NCBI RefSeq assembly: GCF_002950945.1
Contig: NZ_CP012673.1
Location: 7,702,501-7,766,500 of the forward strand
Direction: 5' to 3'
DNA from: Sorangium cellulosum
Lineage (GTDB): Bacteria; Myxococcota_A; Polyangia; Polyangiales; Polyangiaceae
Length of the DNA stretch: 64,000 nucleotides
Shown piece after piece: positions 11,040 to 22,300 of the stretch (the first letter of the stretch is position 1; every line of letters begins with the position of its first letter). The notes under the pieces are model-generated. The model searched no databases, had not been told where the DNA came from, and worked only from the letters and a program-made list of their open reading frames with translations. The position numbers and the translations under genes were made by a program.

Positions 11040-11378
11040 ATGACCGTCAAGCACCTCTCCTCGCGGACGTACGTGATCGTCTGGCTCGTCCTCATGGCGC
11101 TCACGCTGGCCTCGTACCTCCTGTCGCTCGCCCACCTCGGCGAGGCCGACGTCGCCGCGGCGCTGCTGATCGCCACGGCGAAGACGGCGCTCGTGCTGCT
11201 CTTCTTCATGCACCTCATCGAGCAGCGGTTCTCGAACGCGCTCCCCATGATCGTGTCGACGCTGCTCGTCGGCCTGCTCCTCACGCTGATGCTCACCGAC
11301 GTGCTCGCGCGCGAGACGATCTCGCGCCGGAAGATCCCGGCGTCCCCGCCGCCCGATCCGGCGTCCCATCCTCGATGA
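11040..11378 (+). CDS. cytochrome c oxidase subunit IV (bacterial type)
   Basis: Small hydrophobic protein of 112 residues with three helices (YVIVWLVLMALTLASYLL; AAALLIATAKTALVLLFFMH; MIVSTLLVGLLLTLMLTDVL), matching prokaryotic oxidase subunit IV (COX4_pro/CyoD-like). It is the last gene of the respiratory operon, 15 bases after coxC. The Lys in ATAKTALVLLFFMHL is typical of the family. The C-terminus is a Pro/Ser-rich tail. After it the strand is free of genes for about 240 bases. Confidence 0.88.
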   Translation: MTVKHLSSRTYVIVWLVLMALTLASYLLSLAHLGEADVAAALLIATAKTALVLLFFMHLIEQRFSNALPMIVSTLLVGLLLTLMLTDVLARETISRRKIPASPPPDPASHPR

Positions 11379-11502
11379 CCGGCCGTCCCCGGCGCCCGCG
11401 CGGCGGTGCGCGGGCCGGGGAGCGACACGCCATCTCAGGGGCGTCAGGGGGAGCACGACGGAGGCGCCATGACGCCGGCCTCCCGGCATCGGGCGCCGCT
11501 CG

Positions 11503-11517
11503 CGCAGGCTACCTGCG
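11503..11517 (+). terminator. short hairpin downstream of the respiratory operon
   Basis: Perfect 6-bp stem (cgcagg-cta-cctgcg) lying 125 bases after the subunit IV stop, followed by gcttcatctcgct rather than a clear T tract. It could be a weak transcription terminator or pause site between the respiratory operon and the lipoprotein gene. Weakly supported. Confidence 0.25.
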
Positions 11518-11615
11518 GCTTCATCTCGCTCTAGAATACCCGCTCTCGACGCGGCGGAACGGCGCCAGGCGGAATGGCGCCCGCGCCGGAGGCATTGCAC
11601 CTGCGAGGAGCGATC

Positions 11616-12311
11616 ATGAAGACCTGGATCGAGCGGGCCGCGCTGTCCTGCGGCCTCGCCGCGGCGGGCTGCACGGGCGGCCCGGCGGACGAGCCCTGGA
11701 TCCCGGGGGAGCACGGGGTCCTCGCGATGCACCGGGCGACGCTCGGCGGCGCCGCTGGAAACGGCGCTCCGGCCGCGCCGTGCGCCTCGCCGGAGGTCCT
11801 CTTCGCCGAGGATTTCTCGGACAACGCCGCGCGGTGGAACCTCGCGGCCGGCTGGGAGATCGGTCCGGCGAGGACGTCCAGCGATCAGCGGGCCGGGCTG
11901 CCCGATCCGGCGGTCGATCACACGCCCACCGGCGACAACGGGCTCGCGGGCGTGCTGCTCGGCGGCAGCCCGAGCATCACCACGTCGCACCCGCAACGTT
12001 ACCTGACGAGCCCTGCCGTCGATGCGGGCGCCTCCGGGCGGATCACGTTGTCCTTCTGGCGCTGGCTGAACACGACCTACCGCAACAAGGTCCATGTCGA
12101 GGTCTTCGACGGATCCCGGTGGCAGATCGTCTACGAGTCTCCCAACGGGGATGTGACCGATACGGGATGGAAGCACGTCGCTTACGACGTCACGCCGCAC
12201 AGGAACCCTGGCTTGCGGGTGCGGTTCGGCTACAGCGCCGTCATCGCCTTCGGCGGCGCGCCCATGTCGGGCTGGAACCTCGACGACGTGCAGATCAGCG
12301 CGTGCCGGTGA
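11616..12311 (+). CDS. secreted lipoprotein with a jelly-roll (MAM/LamG-like) domain
   Basis: 231-residue predicted outer-surface lipoprotein. ATG 11616 follows gaggag (RBS) and gives a signal ending in LAAAGC (lipobox). An upstream in-frame start at 11574 would precede the signal with charged residues and is less likely. The body has LFAEDFSDNAARWNL, TGWEIGPA-type strands, YLTSPAVDAGASGRITLSFWRW, VHVEVFDGSRWQIVYES, GWKHVAYDVTPH and a C-terminal SGWNLDDVQISAC. This is the usual layout of bacterial jelly-roll binding or immune-dominant-type domains found in myxobacterial exoproteins. Ligand unknown. No operon partner. Confidence 0.8.
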   Translation: MKTWIERAALSCGLAAAGCTGGPADEPWIPGEHGVLAMHRATLGGAAGNGAPAAPCASPEVLFAEDFSDNAARWNLAAGWEIGPARTSSDQRAGLPDPAVDHTPTGDNGLAGVLLGGSPSITTSHPQRYLTSPAVDAGASGRITLSFWRWLNTTYRNKVHVEVFDGSRWQIVYESPNGDVTDTGWKHVAYDVTPHRNPGLRVRFGYSAVIAFGGAPMSGWNLDDVQISACR

Positions 12312-12329
12312 GGGGCCGCTCGTCGGTCC

Positions 12330-12606
12330 TCAGAACACGATCCGCAGCGCCCCGCCGAGGTGGAACAGGTGAGTCGGCAGGTCGGCCGGCGTCTGCACGG
12401 TGCGGAGCTGGTAGCGCAGCGTCAGCGCCGGGTGGAGCGTCTCCCGGTTGCTGTCGGGGCGCGAGAACAGCCCGACGTCGAGCCCGAGGCCCACGGTCTG
12501 CGTCATCCGGAAGCCGCGGCTGCCGCCGCCGATCTCGCCGCCCGCGCAGACATAGGGGTCCAGCGCCCGGAAGAAGTTGATCTCGGCGAGCGGCAGCGGC
12601 CGCAGA
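12330..12606 (-). pseudogene. 3' remnant of an outer-membrane beta-barrel-type protein gene
   Basis: On the minus strand a frame ending in TGA at 12330 reads as convincing protein back to about 12606: LPLAEINFFRALDPYVCAGG, then RGFRMTQTVGLGLDVGLFSR, then LTLRYQLRTVQTPADLP and a terminal HLFHLGGALRIVF. Alternating residues and the final Phe are typical of the last strands of a bacterial outer-membrane barrel. No start, signal peptide or barrel N-terminus can be found upstream; the frame degenerates beyond 12625. I read it as the tail of a gene whose front was deleted. A short genuine exported peptide is less likely. Confidence 0.55.
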
Positions 12607-13241
12607 GCGGCCGCAGGAGAGAGGAATTCCGCATGCCAGGGCCGGCGTTGTTACCTCGAATGGCGCCCCGCAACAACCGCGAGCCAGAGGGGCGTCGCTC
12701 GCCGCACGTCGGCGCGCCTTCGGAGAGGCCTCCTCCGGAGAGGGGAGCCCCGGACGAGATCCATCACATGGAGCGCCTCGTCCGCCGCCCGCGGGCGGAC
12801 CCATCGAGACGCCGAGTTCTCCGCGGCTAGGACAGACACGGTCCGACCTCCGAAGGTGCCTCTTGACGGCCCCTCCTCTCTGGCTCTCTGCGGCGGAGAA
12901 ACTCCCGTGCAACAGTCGGTTTCTGTCGATTACCGACGCAGCGCGCGCCTGGTCTCGTCATGGCCTCGCGGCGCGCGCGCGACGCGGGCGCAGGCGCCGC
13001 GGACGCGCGGGCGACACACGCCGATTTTGCATGCAAATTCCAGCACTTACGACGCACGGAAGCCCCGCCGTCCGACCCTCCCGGGTTGGGACAATGTCCG
13101 TCCGATCGATCCCTTTCCGAACGGGTCGAAGGTGGCTATCCATGGTAAGACATCAGGGACGACGCGGCGCGGGCGGCGGGCCTCTCGCACGACCCGCGCA
13201 GGACGCGCACCGAACTGCTTCGATCTGGAGGAGACTTCTTC
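12607..13241. other. intergenic stretch, no supported gene
   Basis: About 635 bases without a convincing reading frame on either strand; codon statistics and translations look random. It may contain more debris of the outer-membrane gene that ends at 12330. The last 20 bases hold the GGAGGAG ribosome-binding site of the next gene (13227-13233). No repeat or RNA gene was recognised. Confidence 0.6.
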
Positions 13242-13835
13242 ATGGAAAAGATCTCGCTCACGTACTTTGTCGACTTCGTTCTCAAGGCCGGGACGCCCAA
13301 GCTGACGGGCGTCAGGGAGTTCAAGGAGCGGAAGGACGAGCTCCACACCGATTTTTACCGGCAGGTGCGCGAGGCGATCGTCGACATGCACAGGAGCGGA
13401 AAGCCCACGAGCGTGCTCGATACGTTCCTCGCCGCCCAGCACGACGAGCGGCGCCGCCGCATCTACCCGTCGGTGGTGAACGGATACCGCAAGTTCCTCG
13501 CCTCGGGGAGGCTGACGTGGTTCGAGCCGCCGGTCGCGACGTACCGCCTCGGCGACCTCGAGATCAACGTCAATCCGGAGCTCGGGCTCGTCATCGACGG
13601 GACTCCGCACGTCATCAAGATGTATTTCCGCGGGGAGCCTCTGTCGTCGAAGCGCGTCTCGGTCGTGCTGAACCTGCTCATGAACGGCCTCGCCGAGAGC
13701 ACGCCGGGCGGCGCCTTCGCCGTGCTCGACGTGCGCAACGCGAAGATCCACACCTTCAAGGTCCCGAACCCGCGGCTCAACCTGCTGCTCCGCGGCGAGG
13801 CGGCCTCGTTCGCCACGATCTACACCGGGCTGTGA
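13242..13835 (+). CDS. uncharacterised 197-residue protein
   Basis: No function recognised. ATG 13242 is set by GGAGGAG nine bases upstream. The protein is soluble with no signal peptide. The N-terminal half is helical and charged (GVREFKERKDELHTDFYRQV, DTFLAAQHDERRRRIYPSVV). The C-terminal half looks like alternating strands: GRLTWFEPPVATYRLGDLEI, then NVNPELGLVIDGTPHVIKMY, then RVSVVLNLLMNGL and FAVLDVRNAKIHTFKVPNP. The E..D...K spacing in PELGLVIDGTPHVIK is loosely reminiscent of PD-(D/E)XK nucleases but could be chance. I have a memory of similar actinobacterial hypothetical proteins with LTWFEPP, not verified. It stands alone between non-coding stretches. Confidence 0.8.
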   Translation: MEKISLTYFVDFVLKAGTPKLTGVREFKERKDELHTDFYRQVREAIVDMHRSGKPTSVLDTFLAAQHDERRRRIYPSVVNGYRKFLASGRLTWFEPPVATYRLGDLEINVNPELGLVIDGTPHVIKMYFRGEPLSSKRVSVVLNLLMNGLAESTPGGAFAVLDVRNAKIHTFKVPNPRLNLLLRGEAASFATIYTGL

Positions 13836-14207
13836 TCCCCTCCACATGAATGTCACCTGCGCGCGGCCGGGCGACGCGGCCGTGCGCGGCGCGGACGTCG
13901 CACCAGGTCATCGCTCGGCCTTCACTCGGCTCGTGGCGCCCACCGCGACACGAACGCTGCCGCGCCCATGCGACCTCCGCCGCTCATCCCGGCGGAGGTC
14001 GCGGCGCGGCGGCCCCGCGCGCGGCCCCGGGGGGCCTCGCGCCGGACGGGCGCGGCAGCCGCGCGCCTTCGACGGCGCGACGGCGCGACGGCGCGACGGC
14101 GCGACGGCGCGACGGCGCGACGATGACCGCAGCACTGCACACAAGCAATCAAGCTGTAGGAGACCCGCGCCTCTGGTTTTATCGATGCACGAGCCACCGG
14201 ACCGAAA
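13836..14207. other. intergenic stretch with an 8-bp tandem repeat
   Basis: 372 bases without a supported gene. It holds a short tandem array (14071-14122, listed separately). The last part, from about 14128, is clearly lower in G+C (ttttatcgatgcacg and similar) and may carry the promoter of the repeat-protein gene that follows. Confidence 0.55.
14071..14122. repeat. 8-bp tandem repeat (gacggcgc), about 6.5 copies
   Basis: Perfect head-to-tail copies of gacggcgc from 14071 to 14118, followed by a partial gacg. The array is non-coding, lies about 90 bases upstream of the next start codon, and could vary in copy number by slippage. Confidence 0.9.
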
Positions 14208-15644
14208 ATGACCGACATAGAGAAAGAGCAGTACGATCTGACCAGCAGTTTCAGTTATCCTCGATCTGCCATGGATCGTCGCGCGCAGATCACAGCAACC
14301 CCGCTCCACGTACCGAGCATTCTTGTTGTCCTCGACCCTGCGTGGCCGGCGCTCTTCAGCCTGTGCCTCGCGGTGGCGCCGGGCTGCGGGGTGCTGCTTC
14401 ACCGCTGCGAAATCGCCACGGTCGCCACGATCGCGGCCGAGCGGCGGCCGCTCGCGATCATCATGTCCAACGGCGTCTACGCGAAGGATCCGGTGGAGTT
14501 CGAGGCGCTCGCGCGCGACGTCCGCTCGACGCTGCTGCGGCTCGACGAGGAGGTCAGCGAGCGCGAGCTGGAGGCCATGCTGAGCGGCGCGCTCCGTGAG
14601 ACGAGCGCGTCGCGCGACGCGAGCCGGCGCGATGAGGGCAGCGGGCGCTATACGCTGATCGGCGCGCAGCGCAGCGAGGCCGTGGGCCCGAGGGGCGGGG
14701 CGAGCGCGGACCCCCGATCGGCGTCGAGGGCGGTCGCCCCGAGCGCGGAGCCCCGGCTGGCGCAGCGGCGCGGCGAGGTGTCGTCGCCGCAGAGCACCCT
14801 GCCGCCCCCCTCGTCGCGCGCCGCCTCCCCGCCGTCCGTACGGGCGCCCCTGATGAGCCGCTCGTTCACGCCGGTGCCTTCGTCCGTGGCGCCGCCGTCG
14901 TTCCGCGCCCCGCCGTCGACGCGCGCCGTGCCGCCGTCGGCCCGCGGCCAGGCCTCGCCCTACGCTGCGCCCGGCGTCCCCCGCTCGGTTCCGCCGCCGC
15001 CCTCGCGCCCGGCCTCGTACCTCGCGTCGACGCAGGCAGGGGCGTCGGGCGGCCCGATGTCGAGCCCGCCTCCGTCGATGCGCGGCGCGCCGCTCGCCGG
15101 GAGCGCCGGCATGATGTCCGGCCCGCCGCCGTCCTCGCGCGCGCCGACCATGGCGCCTCCCTCGACGCGCGCGCCGACCATGGCGCCTCCCTCGACGCGC
15201 GCGCCGACCATGGCGCCTCCCTCGACGCGCGCGGCGGGCGGTCCGCCGCCCTCGACGCGCGCGGCGGGCGGTCCGCCGCCCTCGCGCAGGTTCACGCCCC
15301 CGCCGCCCTCGACGCGCGCGGCGGGTGGTCCGCCGCCCTCGCGCAGGTTCACGCCCCCGCCGCCCTCGAGCTCGCGCGCGCCCTCCGCGTCGACCCTGCC
15401 GAGTCCCCCGTCGGTGCGCGCGACGCAGCTCGGAGCCCTCCCGGGCACCGAGCCTCCGCCTTCGATCCGCCCGATGCCACCGCTCTCCGCGCGCATGGGC
15501 CCGCCGTCCTCGGCGCGCCCGGAGCTCTCGCCGCGCTCGGGCGTGCGCGAGTGCGGCAGCGAGGAGCTCGACGCCGTCTTCGAGGACCAAAAGCTGCCGT
15601 TCGACGCCCTCTCACGCGGAAGCCGCGGCACGACGCCGCGCTGA
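14208..15644 (+). CDS. protein with N-terminal receiver-like domain and a long Pro/Ser/Arg repeat tail
   Basis: 478 residues from ATG 14208; ATG 14271 (457 residues) is an equally good start because the 63 bases between are A+T-richer and promoter-like. Residues about 35-140 form a compact alpha/beta segment (PSILVVLDPAWPALFSLCL, RRPLAIIMSNGVYAKDP, then a helix LRLDEEVSERELEAMLSG) that resembles a degenerate receiver or effector domain without a clear phosphoacceptor Asp. The remaining 300 residues are low-complexity PPS(S/T)RA units, including three perfect APTMAPPSTR repeats and AAGGPPPSTR/RRFTPPPP blocks. This is probably disordered and exposed. The C-terminus (GSEELDAVFEDQKLPFDALS) is more ordered. 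Similar Pro-rich tails are common on Polyangiales regulatory proteins. Function unknown. Confidence 0.7.
   Translation: MTDIEKEQYDLTSSFSYPRSAMDRRAQITATPLHVPSILVVLDPAWPALFSLCLAVAPGCGVLLHRCEIATVATIAAERRPLAIIMSNGVYAKDPVEFEALARDVRSTLLRLDEEVSERELEAMLSGALRETSASRDASRRDEGSGRYTLIGAQRSEAVGPRGGASADPRSASRAVAPSAEPRLAQRRGEVSSPQSTLPPPSSRAASPPSVRAPLMSRSFTPVPSSVAPPSFRAPPSTRAVPPSARGQASPYAAPGVPRSVPPPPSRPASYLASTQAGASGGPMSSPPPSMRGAPLAGSAGMMSGPPPSSRAPTMAPPSTRAPTMAPPSTRAPTMAPPSTRAAGGPPPSTRAAGGPPPSRRFTPPPPSTRAAGGPPPSRRFTPPPPSSSRAPSASTLPSPPSVRATQLGALPGTEPPPSIRPMPPLSARMGPPSSARPELSPRSGVRECGSEELDAVFEDQKLPFDALSRGSRGTTPR
15141..15360 (+). repeat. in-frame 30-bp tandem repeats in the Pro/Ser/Arg gene
   Basis: Three perfect 30-bp copies (15141-15230) encoding ten residues each, then two copies of a diverged 30-bp unit (15231-15290) and a duplicated longer block with the RRFTPPPP segment. 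The period is a multiple of three, so length change keeps the frame. Confidence 0.85.
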
Positions 15645-15739
15645 CGGCCGGCCGCCCCACGCGCGACGGCCGCGCCGCGCCGCAGCCCATCCGACCGCCC
15701 CTGGCTCGTTTCTCCTCCGTCTTGGTCACACGCCCCCCA

Positions 15740-15864
15740 GAGCGGCGGTCACCCGCACAGGAGACGGGCCCAGATCGGCGTTTTCGGCGCGCAAGCGCAC
15801 TCCTGTGCGCTGAGCACCGAAAACGTCGAGATGGGCCCGTATCCGAAGCGGGTGACCGCCGCTC
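15740..15864. repeat. long imperfect hairpin between convergent genes
   Basis: Arms 15740-15800 and 15805-15864 are reverse complements over about 60 bases. The outer 17 bases (gagcggcggtcacccgc) are perfect, as are an inner cgggccca block, the cgttttcgg block and the tip agcgcac; the loop is tcct. The right base of the stem overlaps the stop codon of the minus-strand oxidoreductase, and the left base lies 96 bases after the stop of the plus-strand gene. It could be a bidirectional terminator or a palindromic insertion element. Confidence 0.85.
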
Positions 15865-17359
15865 AGCGGGTGAGGCGGGAGAGCGTGGACGCCGCGGCGC
15901 GCTCCAGCAGATCGCCGGCGATATCGGCCAGCTCGGGGCGCGGCGGCGCGCCGAGATCGCGGCCGAGATCCACGAGGATGCGGTCGACGCACTCGATCGC
16001 GCTCGAGGCGGCGAGCTCCATGCCCACGCCGCGGCCGCCGGCGGCGCGCCCCGCGAGGTAGAGCCCTCGCACCGGCGTGTGCACCGCCGGGCGCGCGCGG
16101 CCGACCTGGCCGGGCACCTGCGCCGTCCCGGCCGCGCGCTCGCCGCCCGGCATGCCCGGCGCCTCGGCGCTGCCCGCCGGGGAGCCGTCGACGAAGACCA
16201 CGTCCGCGAGCAGACCGGGCACCGCGCGGTCGAGCGCGCGCACGAGCCCGTCGACCGAGGCGCCGCTGGCCACGGCGGACGCGCAGAGCAGCTCGTGCCC
16301 GGGCGGCGCGAGCGACGGATCGAAGCTCGTCGGCACCACGCCGTAGAACGGCGAGGGCGAGGCCCCCTCGCCGCCGTCGAGGCCGGCGAGCGCGCTCGCC
16401 GCGACGAGCCGGCGGCGCAGCCCGATCTTCACCTCCACCCGCCTCGGCGCGGGCCTGAGCGCCCGGACGCGCGCCACGTACGCCTCGGGGAAGTGCGCCT
16501 CGCCGACGAGCGCGGAGACGGTGGTCGGCAGGTCGGCCGTGCTCACCACGATGCCCGCAGCCACCGCCGTGCCATCGGCGAGCTCCACGCCGCACACGCG
16601 CCGGTCGCGCACGAGCACGCGGCGCACGGTCGAGCTCGTCCACACCGCGGCGCCGAGCTCCTGCGCCAGGCGGGAGAAGACGTCGGGGACCCGCCCCGCG
16701 CCGCCCTCGGGGTACCTCGGCGGCCCGCCGCGGGCGATCTGGCGTAGCGCAAAGAGCGCCTCGCCCGCCGACGCCTCGGCGCCGGGGAGCAGCAGCGGGA
16801 GAGCGAGCAGCCCGGCGAGCCCGGCGGCGGCCGCGGGGCGCGCGAGGAAGCGGGCGACGTACTGCTCGGCCGTCACGTCGTCGCACGCGGCCAGGTCGAC
16901 GTCGCGCATCGACGCCGCGTGCGCGACGAGGCGCGCGGCGCGCGCGGCCTCCAGGGGCCCGAGCTCGAGCCCGCGCGCGAGATCCCGCGCGAAGCCGGCA
17001 AGCCGCCGCAGCTCGCCCGGAACGACGGCGCGGCGCGCGCGCGGCCCGCCGCCGCGGGCCCCGCGCGCCGCGCCTGCGAAGGCGAGCGCGGCCGGCTCGC
17101 GGCCCTCGCGGAACGTGATCGCGTCGGCGTGGCCGGCGCGGCGCAGCACGTCCCCGAGCGGCCCTGCCTCACCACGGCAGAGCATGTGGGTGTACGCGTC
17201 GACGCGGAAGCCGTCCCGCTCGTACGCAGCGGAGCCACCCACACGGCGCGCGCGCTCGGCGAGCAGCGTCGGGATGCCGGCGCGGGCGAGCAGCAGCGCC
17301 GCGGCCGCGCCGCCGACGCCAGCGCCGATCACGACCGCGCGCAGAGGAGGCTCATCCAT
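15863..17359 (-). CDS. CrtI-like FAD-dependent oxidoreductase (phytoene dehydrogenase family)
   Basis: 498-residue flavoprotein of the phytoene desaturase/all-trans-retinol saturase superfamily. The N-terminal Rossmann motif is VVIGAGVGGAAAALLLARAG followed by the ERARRVGGSAAYERDGFRVD segment that binds FAD. The C-terminal FAD motif is RGLYLAGRAAGGRGVGMELA. The middle is unusually rich in Ala/Gly/Arg. Substrate (carotenoid or another polyisoprenoid/lipid) cannot be read from sequence; no other carotenoid gene is nearby. It converges on the repeat-protein gene across the long hairpin. Confidence 0.85.
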   Translation of the reverse strand: MDEPPLRAVVIGAGVGGAAAALLLARAGIPTLLAERARRVGGSAAYERDGFRVDAYTHMLCRGEAGPLGDVLRRAGHADAITFREGREPAALAFAGAARGARGGGPRARRAVVPGELRRLAGFARDLARGLELGPLEAARAARLVAHAASMRDVDLAACDDVTAEQYVARFLARPAAAAGLAGLLALPLLLPGAEASAGEALFALRQIARGGPPRYPEGGAGRVPDVFSRLAQELGAAVWTSSTVRRVLVRDRRVCGVELADGTAVAAGIVVSTADLPTTVSALVGEAHFPEAYVARVRALRPAPRRVEVKIGLRRRLVAASALAGLDGGEGASPSPFYGVVPTSFDPSLAPPGHELLCASAVASGASVDGLVRALDRAVPGLLADVVFVDGSPAGSAEAPGMPGGERAAGTAQVPGQVGRARPAVHTPVRGLYLAGRAAGGRGVGMELAASSAIECVDRILVDLGRDLGAPPRPELADIAGDLLERAAASTLSRLTR

Positions 17360-17490
17360 GACGTCCCAGGAACATAACGCGGCGAGGTCCCGGAAGCGCG
17401 CGCCGGGCCGACGCTGCGCGGGAGACGCGCCGAGCGTTGACCCTCGAGAGCGGCCCCCCGTAGAGTAGCCTTGCAGCCGACGTGCCCTCT

Positions 17491-19197
<1,707 letters not shown>

Positions 19198-19308
19198 CCT
19201 GGGCCGGGGCCCGCCGCGCCTCGGCGTCGCCGAGCACGGTCGCGCGCGCCTCCCCCGTACGAAGCGGCGAGCGCGGTCCGCGCGCCTCCCGCGTACTAAG
19301 CTAGCGCG
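19198..19308. repeat. imperfect direct repeat before the TamB-like gene
   Basis: Two copies of a segment of about 30 bases (gcgcgcctccc...cgta..aag, ending gagcgcggt or tagcgcggt) at about 19243-19277 and 19280-19309. The second ends at the GTG start of the TamB-like gene. It may mark a local duplication of the promoter or leader region. Confidence 0.5.
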
Positions 19309-22300
19309 GTGACGCCCGCCCCTGCACCAGAGCCGCGGCGATCCCCGCCGCCGCCGCGCGCGCCGGGACGGATGCGCCGCGCCGTGTCCGCCGCCGCGGC
19401 GGCGCTCGGCCTCGCCGCGGTGTTCGCCGGCGCCACGGCCGCAGGGGTCGCGCTCCACCTCGACACGCCGGTCGTGCGCCGCGTCGCCCGCGACGCCACG
19501 AACCGGCTCCTAGGATCGCTGTTCCACGGCAGGATCGTCGCCGACGAGATCGACGCGCTCGGCCTCGACGGCGTGAGGATCCGCGCCGCGGTCGCGCTCG
19601 ACCCCGGCGGGAAGCAGGTGATCCGCGCGAGCGGCGTCGAGGCGCGCGCCGACGTGCTCGCGATGCTGGGCGGCGCGCTCTTCGGGGTCGGCCCGCTGCG
19701 CGTCGAGGTCCCGTACATCCGGGTCGAGCAGGCCGAGGTGCTCGTCGAGCAGAGCGCCGCGGGGGGCGTCACCCTCGGCGACACCTTCACGCCGCTGCCG
19801 CCGAGCCGCCCGCCCCCGGCCGCGCCGAGGGAGCCGCCGCGCGAGGTCGTCGTCGCCCTCTCGCGCATCGAGATCGGGCGCGGCTGGGTCCACGGGCAGC
19901 TCGCGCCCCCGCGCGCGCTCGACGCGGACGTCAGCCGGCTCGTCGGGTCGGTGCACGTCGGCCCGCAGGGCGTCGCCGTCGACGTCGAGCAGACGGGCCT
20001 CGTGGATCGCGCCTTCCTGCCCGCCACGACCGCGGGTACGGCGAACTACCACCTCCGCGCCGGCGACACGGTCCGGATGTGGAGCGCCTTCGCCGGCCGG
20101 CTCGCCGACGTCGAGGTCACCGCGCGGGCCGTGCTCGACGAGGATCACCTCGAGGCGCACGCGAGCGTCCCGCGCGTCACGCCGGAGCAGCTCCGGAGCC
20201 TCGTCCCGGATCACCCGCTCACCGAGCCCATCGCCGTGCGCGTGGCCGCGGACGGCGATCTCCCACGGCTCGACGTCCGCGCGTCGATCGCCGCGGATCC
20301 CCCTGGCCCGGCGGGGGGCACGGTCGCCGTCGCGGGGCGGCTCGACGTGACCGGTCCCGTCCGGCTCGACGCCGACGTGGACGCGCGCGACGTCGATCTG
20401 CGGCTGCTCGGCGTGCACCTCCCGGCCGCGGCGGCGCCCGTGAAGACGGCGGCGGCGCCCGTGAAGACGGCGGCGGCGCCCGTGAAGACGGCGGCGGCGC
20501 CCGGCGGCGCGCCGGCCGCGGCGGCGCCCGTGATCTCCGCCGAGGGGCAGGTGCGGGTCGAGCTCGGTGACGAGCTCCGGCTCGCGGTCGAGGCGCGGAC
20601 ATCCCCCACCGAGCTGCTCGGCGAGCAGGTGCCCGCCGCGGACGTCCACCTCGTGCTCGACCGCGGCGAGCTCCACGCGCGCGCGCACCTCCACGAGCCG
20701 GGCGCGCCGATCGACGCCGCGATCTCGCTCCTGCCGCGCGGCGAGGGGATCCGCTTCGCCGCGACGGCCGACATCCCGGCGATCGCCGCGGCCCCGCGCC
20801 TCGCCGGGGCCGTCGACGGCGCCGGCCGCGTGCGCGTCGAGGGGACCCTGCGCGGGGAGACGCTCGACGCGCGGGTCGAGGGGGCGTTCGCCGGGCTCCG
20901 CGCCGGCCCGGATCTCGGGCTCGCCAGCGCGCGCATCACCGGGCGCGTCTCCGGGCCGCTCGACGCGCTCGCGCTCAACGCCTCGCTCTCGGGCGAGGAG
21001 GCGCTCGCCGGCGGCCGCACGTTCGACGAGGTCACCGCGCAGATCTCCGGCCCGCTCGCCGCGCCGTCGCTCCGCGCGGCCCTCACCGACGGCGACGGCG
21101 CGCTCAGCGCCTCGGCCAGGCTGAGCGCCGCCACGGGCGCGCTCCGCGAGGTCGAGCTCCGGATGAAGCACGAAGGCGCCGAGGTCACGGGGAAAATCGC
21201 GGCGATCAGCCCCTCGGCCGGCGGGGTCGCCGTCGAGGGGATCGAGCTCGTGTCCTCGGAGCTCGGCGCCCTGAAGGGCCGGCTCTCCGTGCGGGGCGAC
21301 GACGTGACCGGGCGGCTCGAGGGCAAGTCCATCGACCTCGGCCGCGTCGCGCGGGTGCTCGGGATCCCGCTCCGCGTGCGCGGGATCGCGGACGTCGACG
21401 TCGCGCTGGCTCACCACCCGAGGACCGGGCGCTCGGGCCACGTGCAGCTCGACCTCAAGGGCGGCGAGGTCGAGTTCCTGTCCGGCGTCTCCGCGCGGCT
21501 CACGGCGACCATCGACAGCGATCAGGTCAAGGCCGACGGCCTCGTGAGCATCACCGCGGAGCCCCCCCGGACCCCCGGAGCGCCGGCGGAGCCCTGGGCT
21601 CTGCCGCGGTGCGCCGGCCCGATCGCGAGCGTGCGCCTGTCCGGCGCCGAGGGCACGCTGAGGGGGCCCCTGCTGCGCCCGGCGACGTGGGCCGGGCTCG
21701 TCGGGACGGCCGAGGTCGCCGCCGACGACTGGGATCTCCGGTGCCTCGCGCAGCTCATGCCGATCGGGCGCTTCGTCAGCGAGGTGCACGGCAAGCTCAC
21801 CACCCGCTTCCGGATCTCGCGCGCGCCGGGCGAGCCGTTCCCCTCGCTGCACGACGTGCTCGTGCGGACGCAGGACCTCGCGCTCGCCGGCCCTCACCCC
21901 CTCGGGGCCGAGCGCCCGGCCTGGGAGTCGCGCTCCATCGACGCGCAGCTCAAGGGCGCGCTCGACGGCGCGACCGGCAAGGCCACCGCGGCGCTCACCC
22001 TGTACGACGGCGGGCTGCTCGGCGACGCCTCCGGCTCGATCGATCTCGACCTCGCCGCGCTCACCGGTCCGAGTGCGGGCCGGTGGGCGTCGCTCCTCGG
22101 GTCCCCGATCGCCGCGAACGTGGCGATCCCGCGGCGCCCGTTCAGCGCGTTCGCAACGCTGCCGTCGTTCGTGCGCGACGTGCTCCCGCCGCTCGGCGGC
22201 GAGCTGCGCGTGGACGCGTACGCGAGCGGCACCGTCGCGCGCCCGCGCCTTTTGGCGCGCACCCTCTGGTCGGGCTTCACCTACGCCCCCGGGGACGCCC

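Noticed and set aside
14071..14122. 8-bp tandem repeat considered as a CRISPR-like array
   Set aside because: There are no spacers between the copies; it is a simple tandem repeat.
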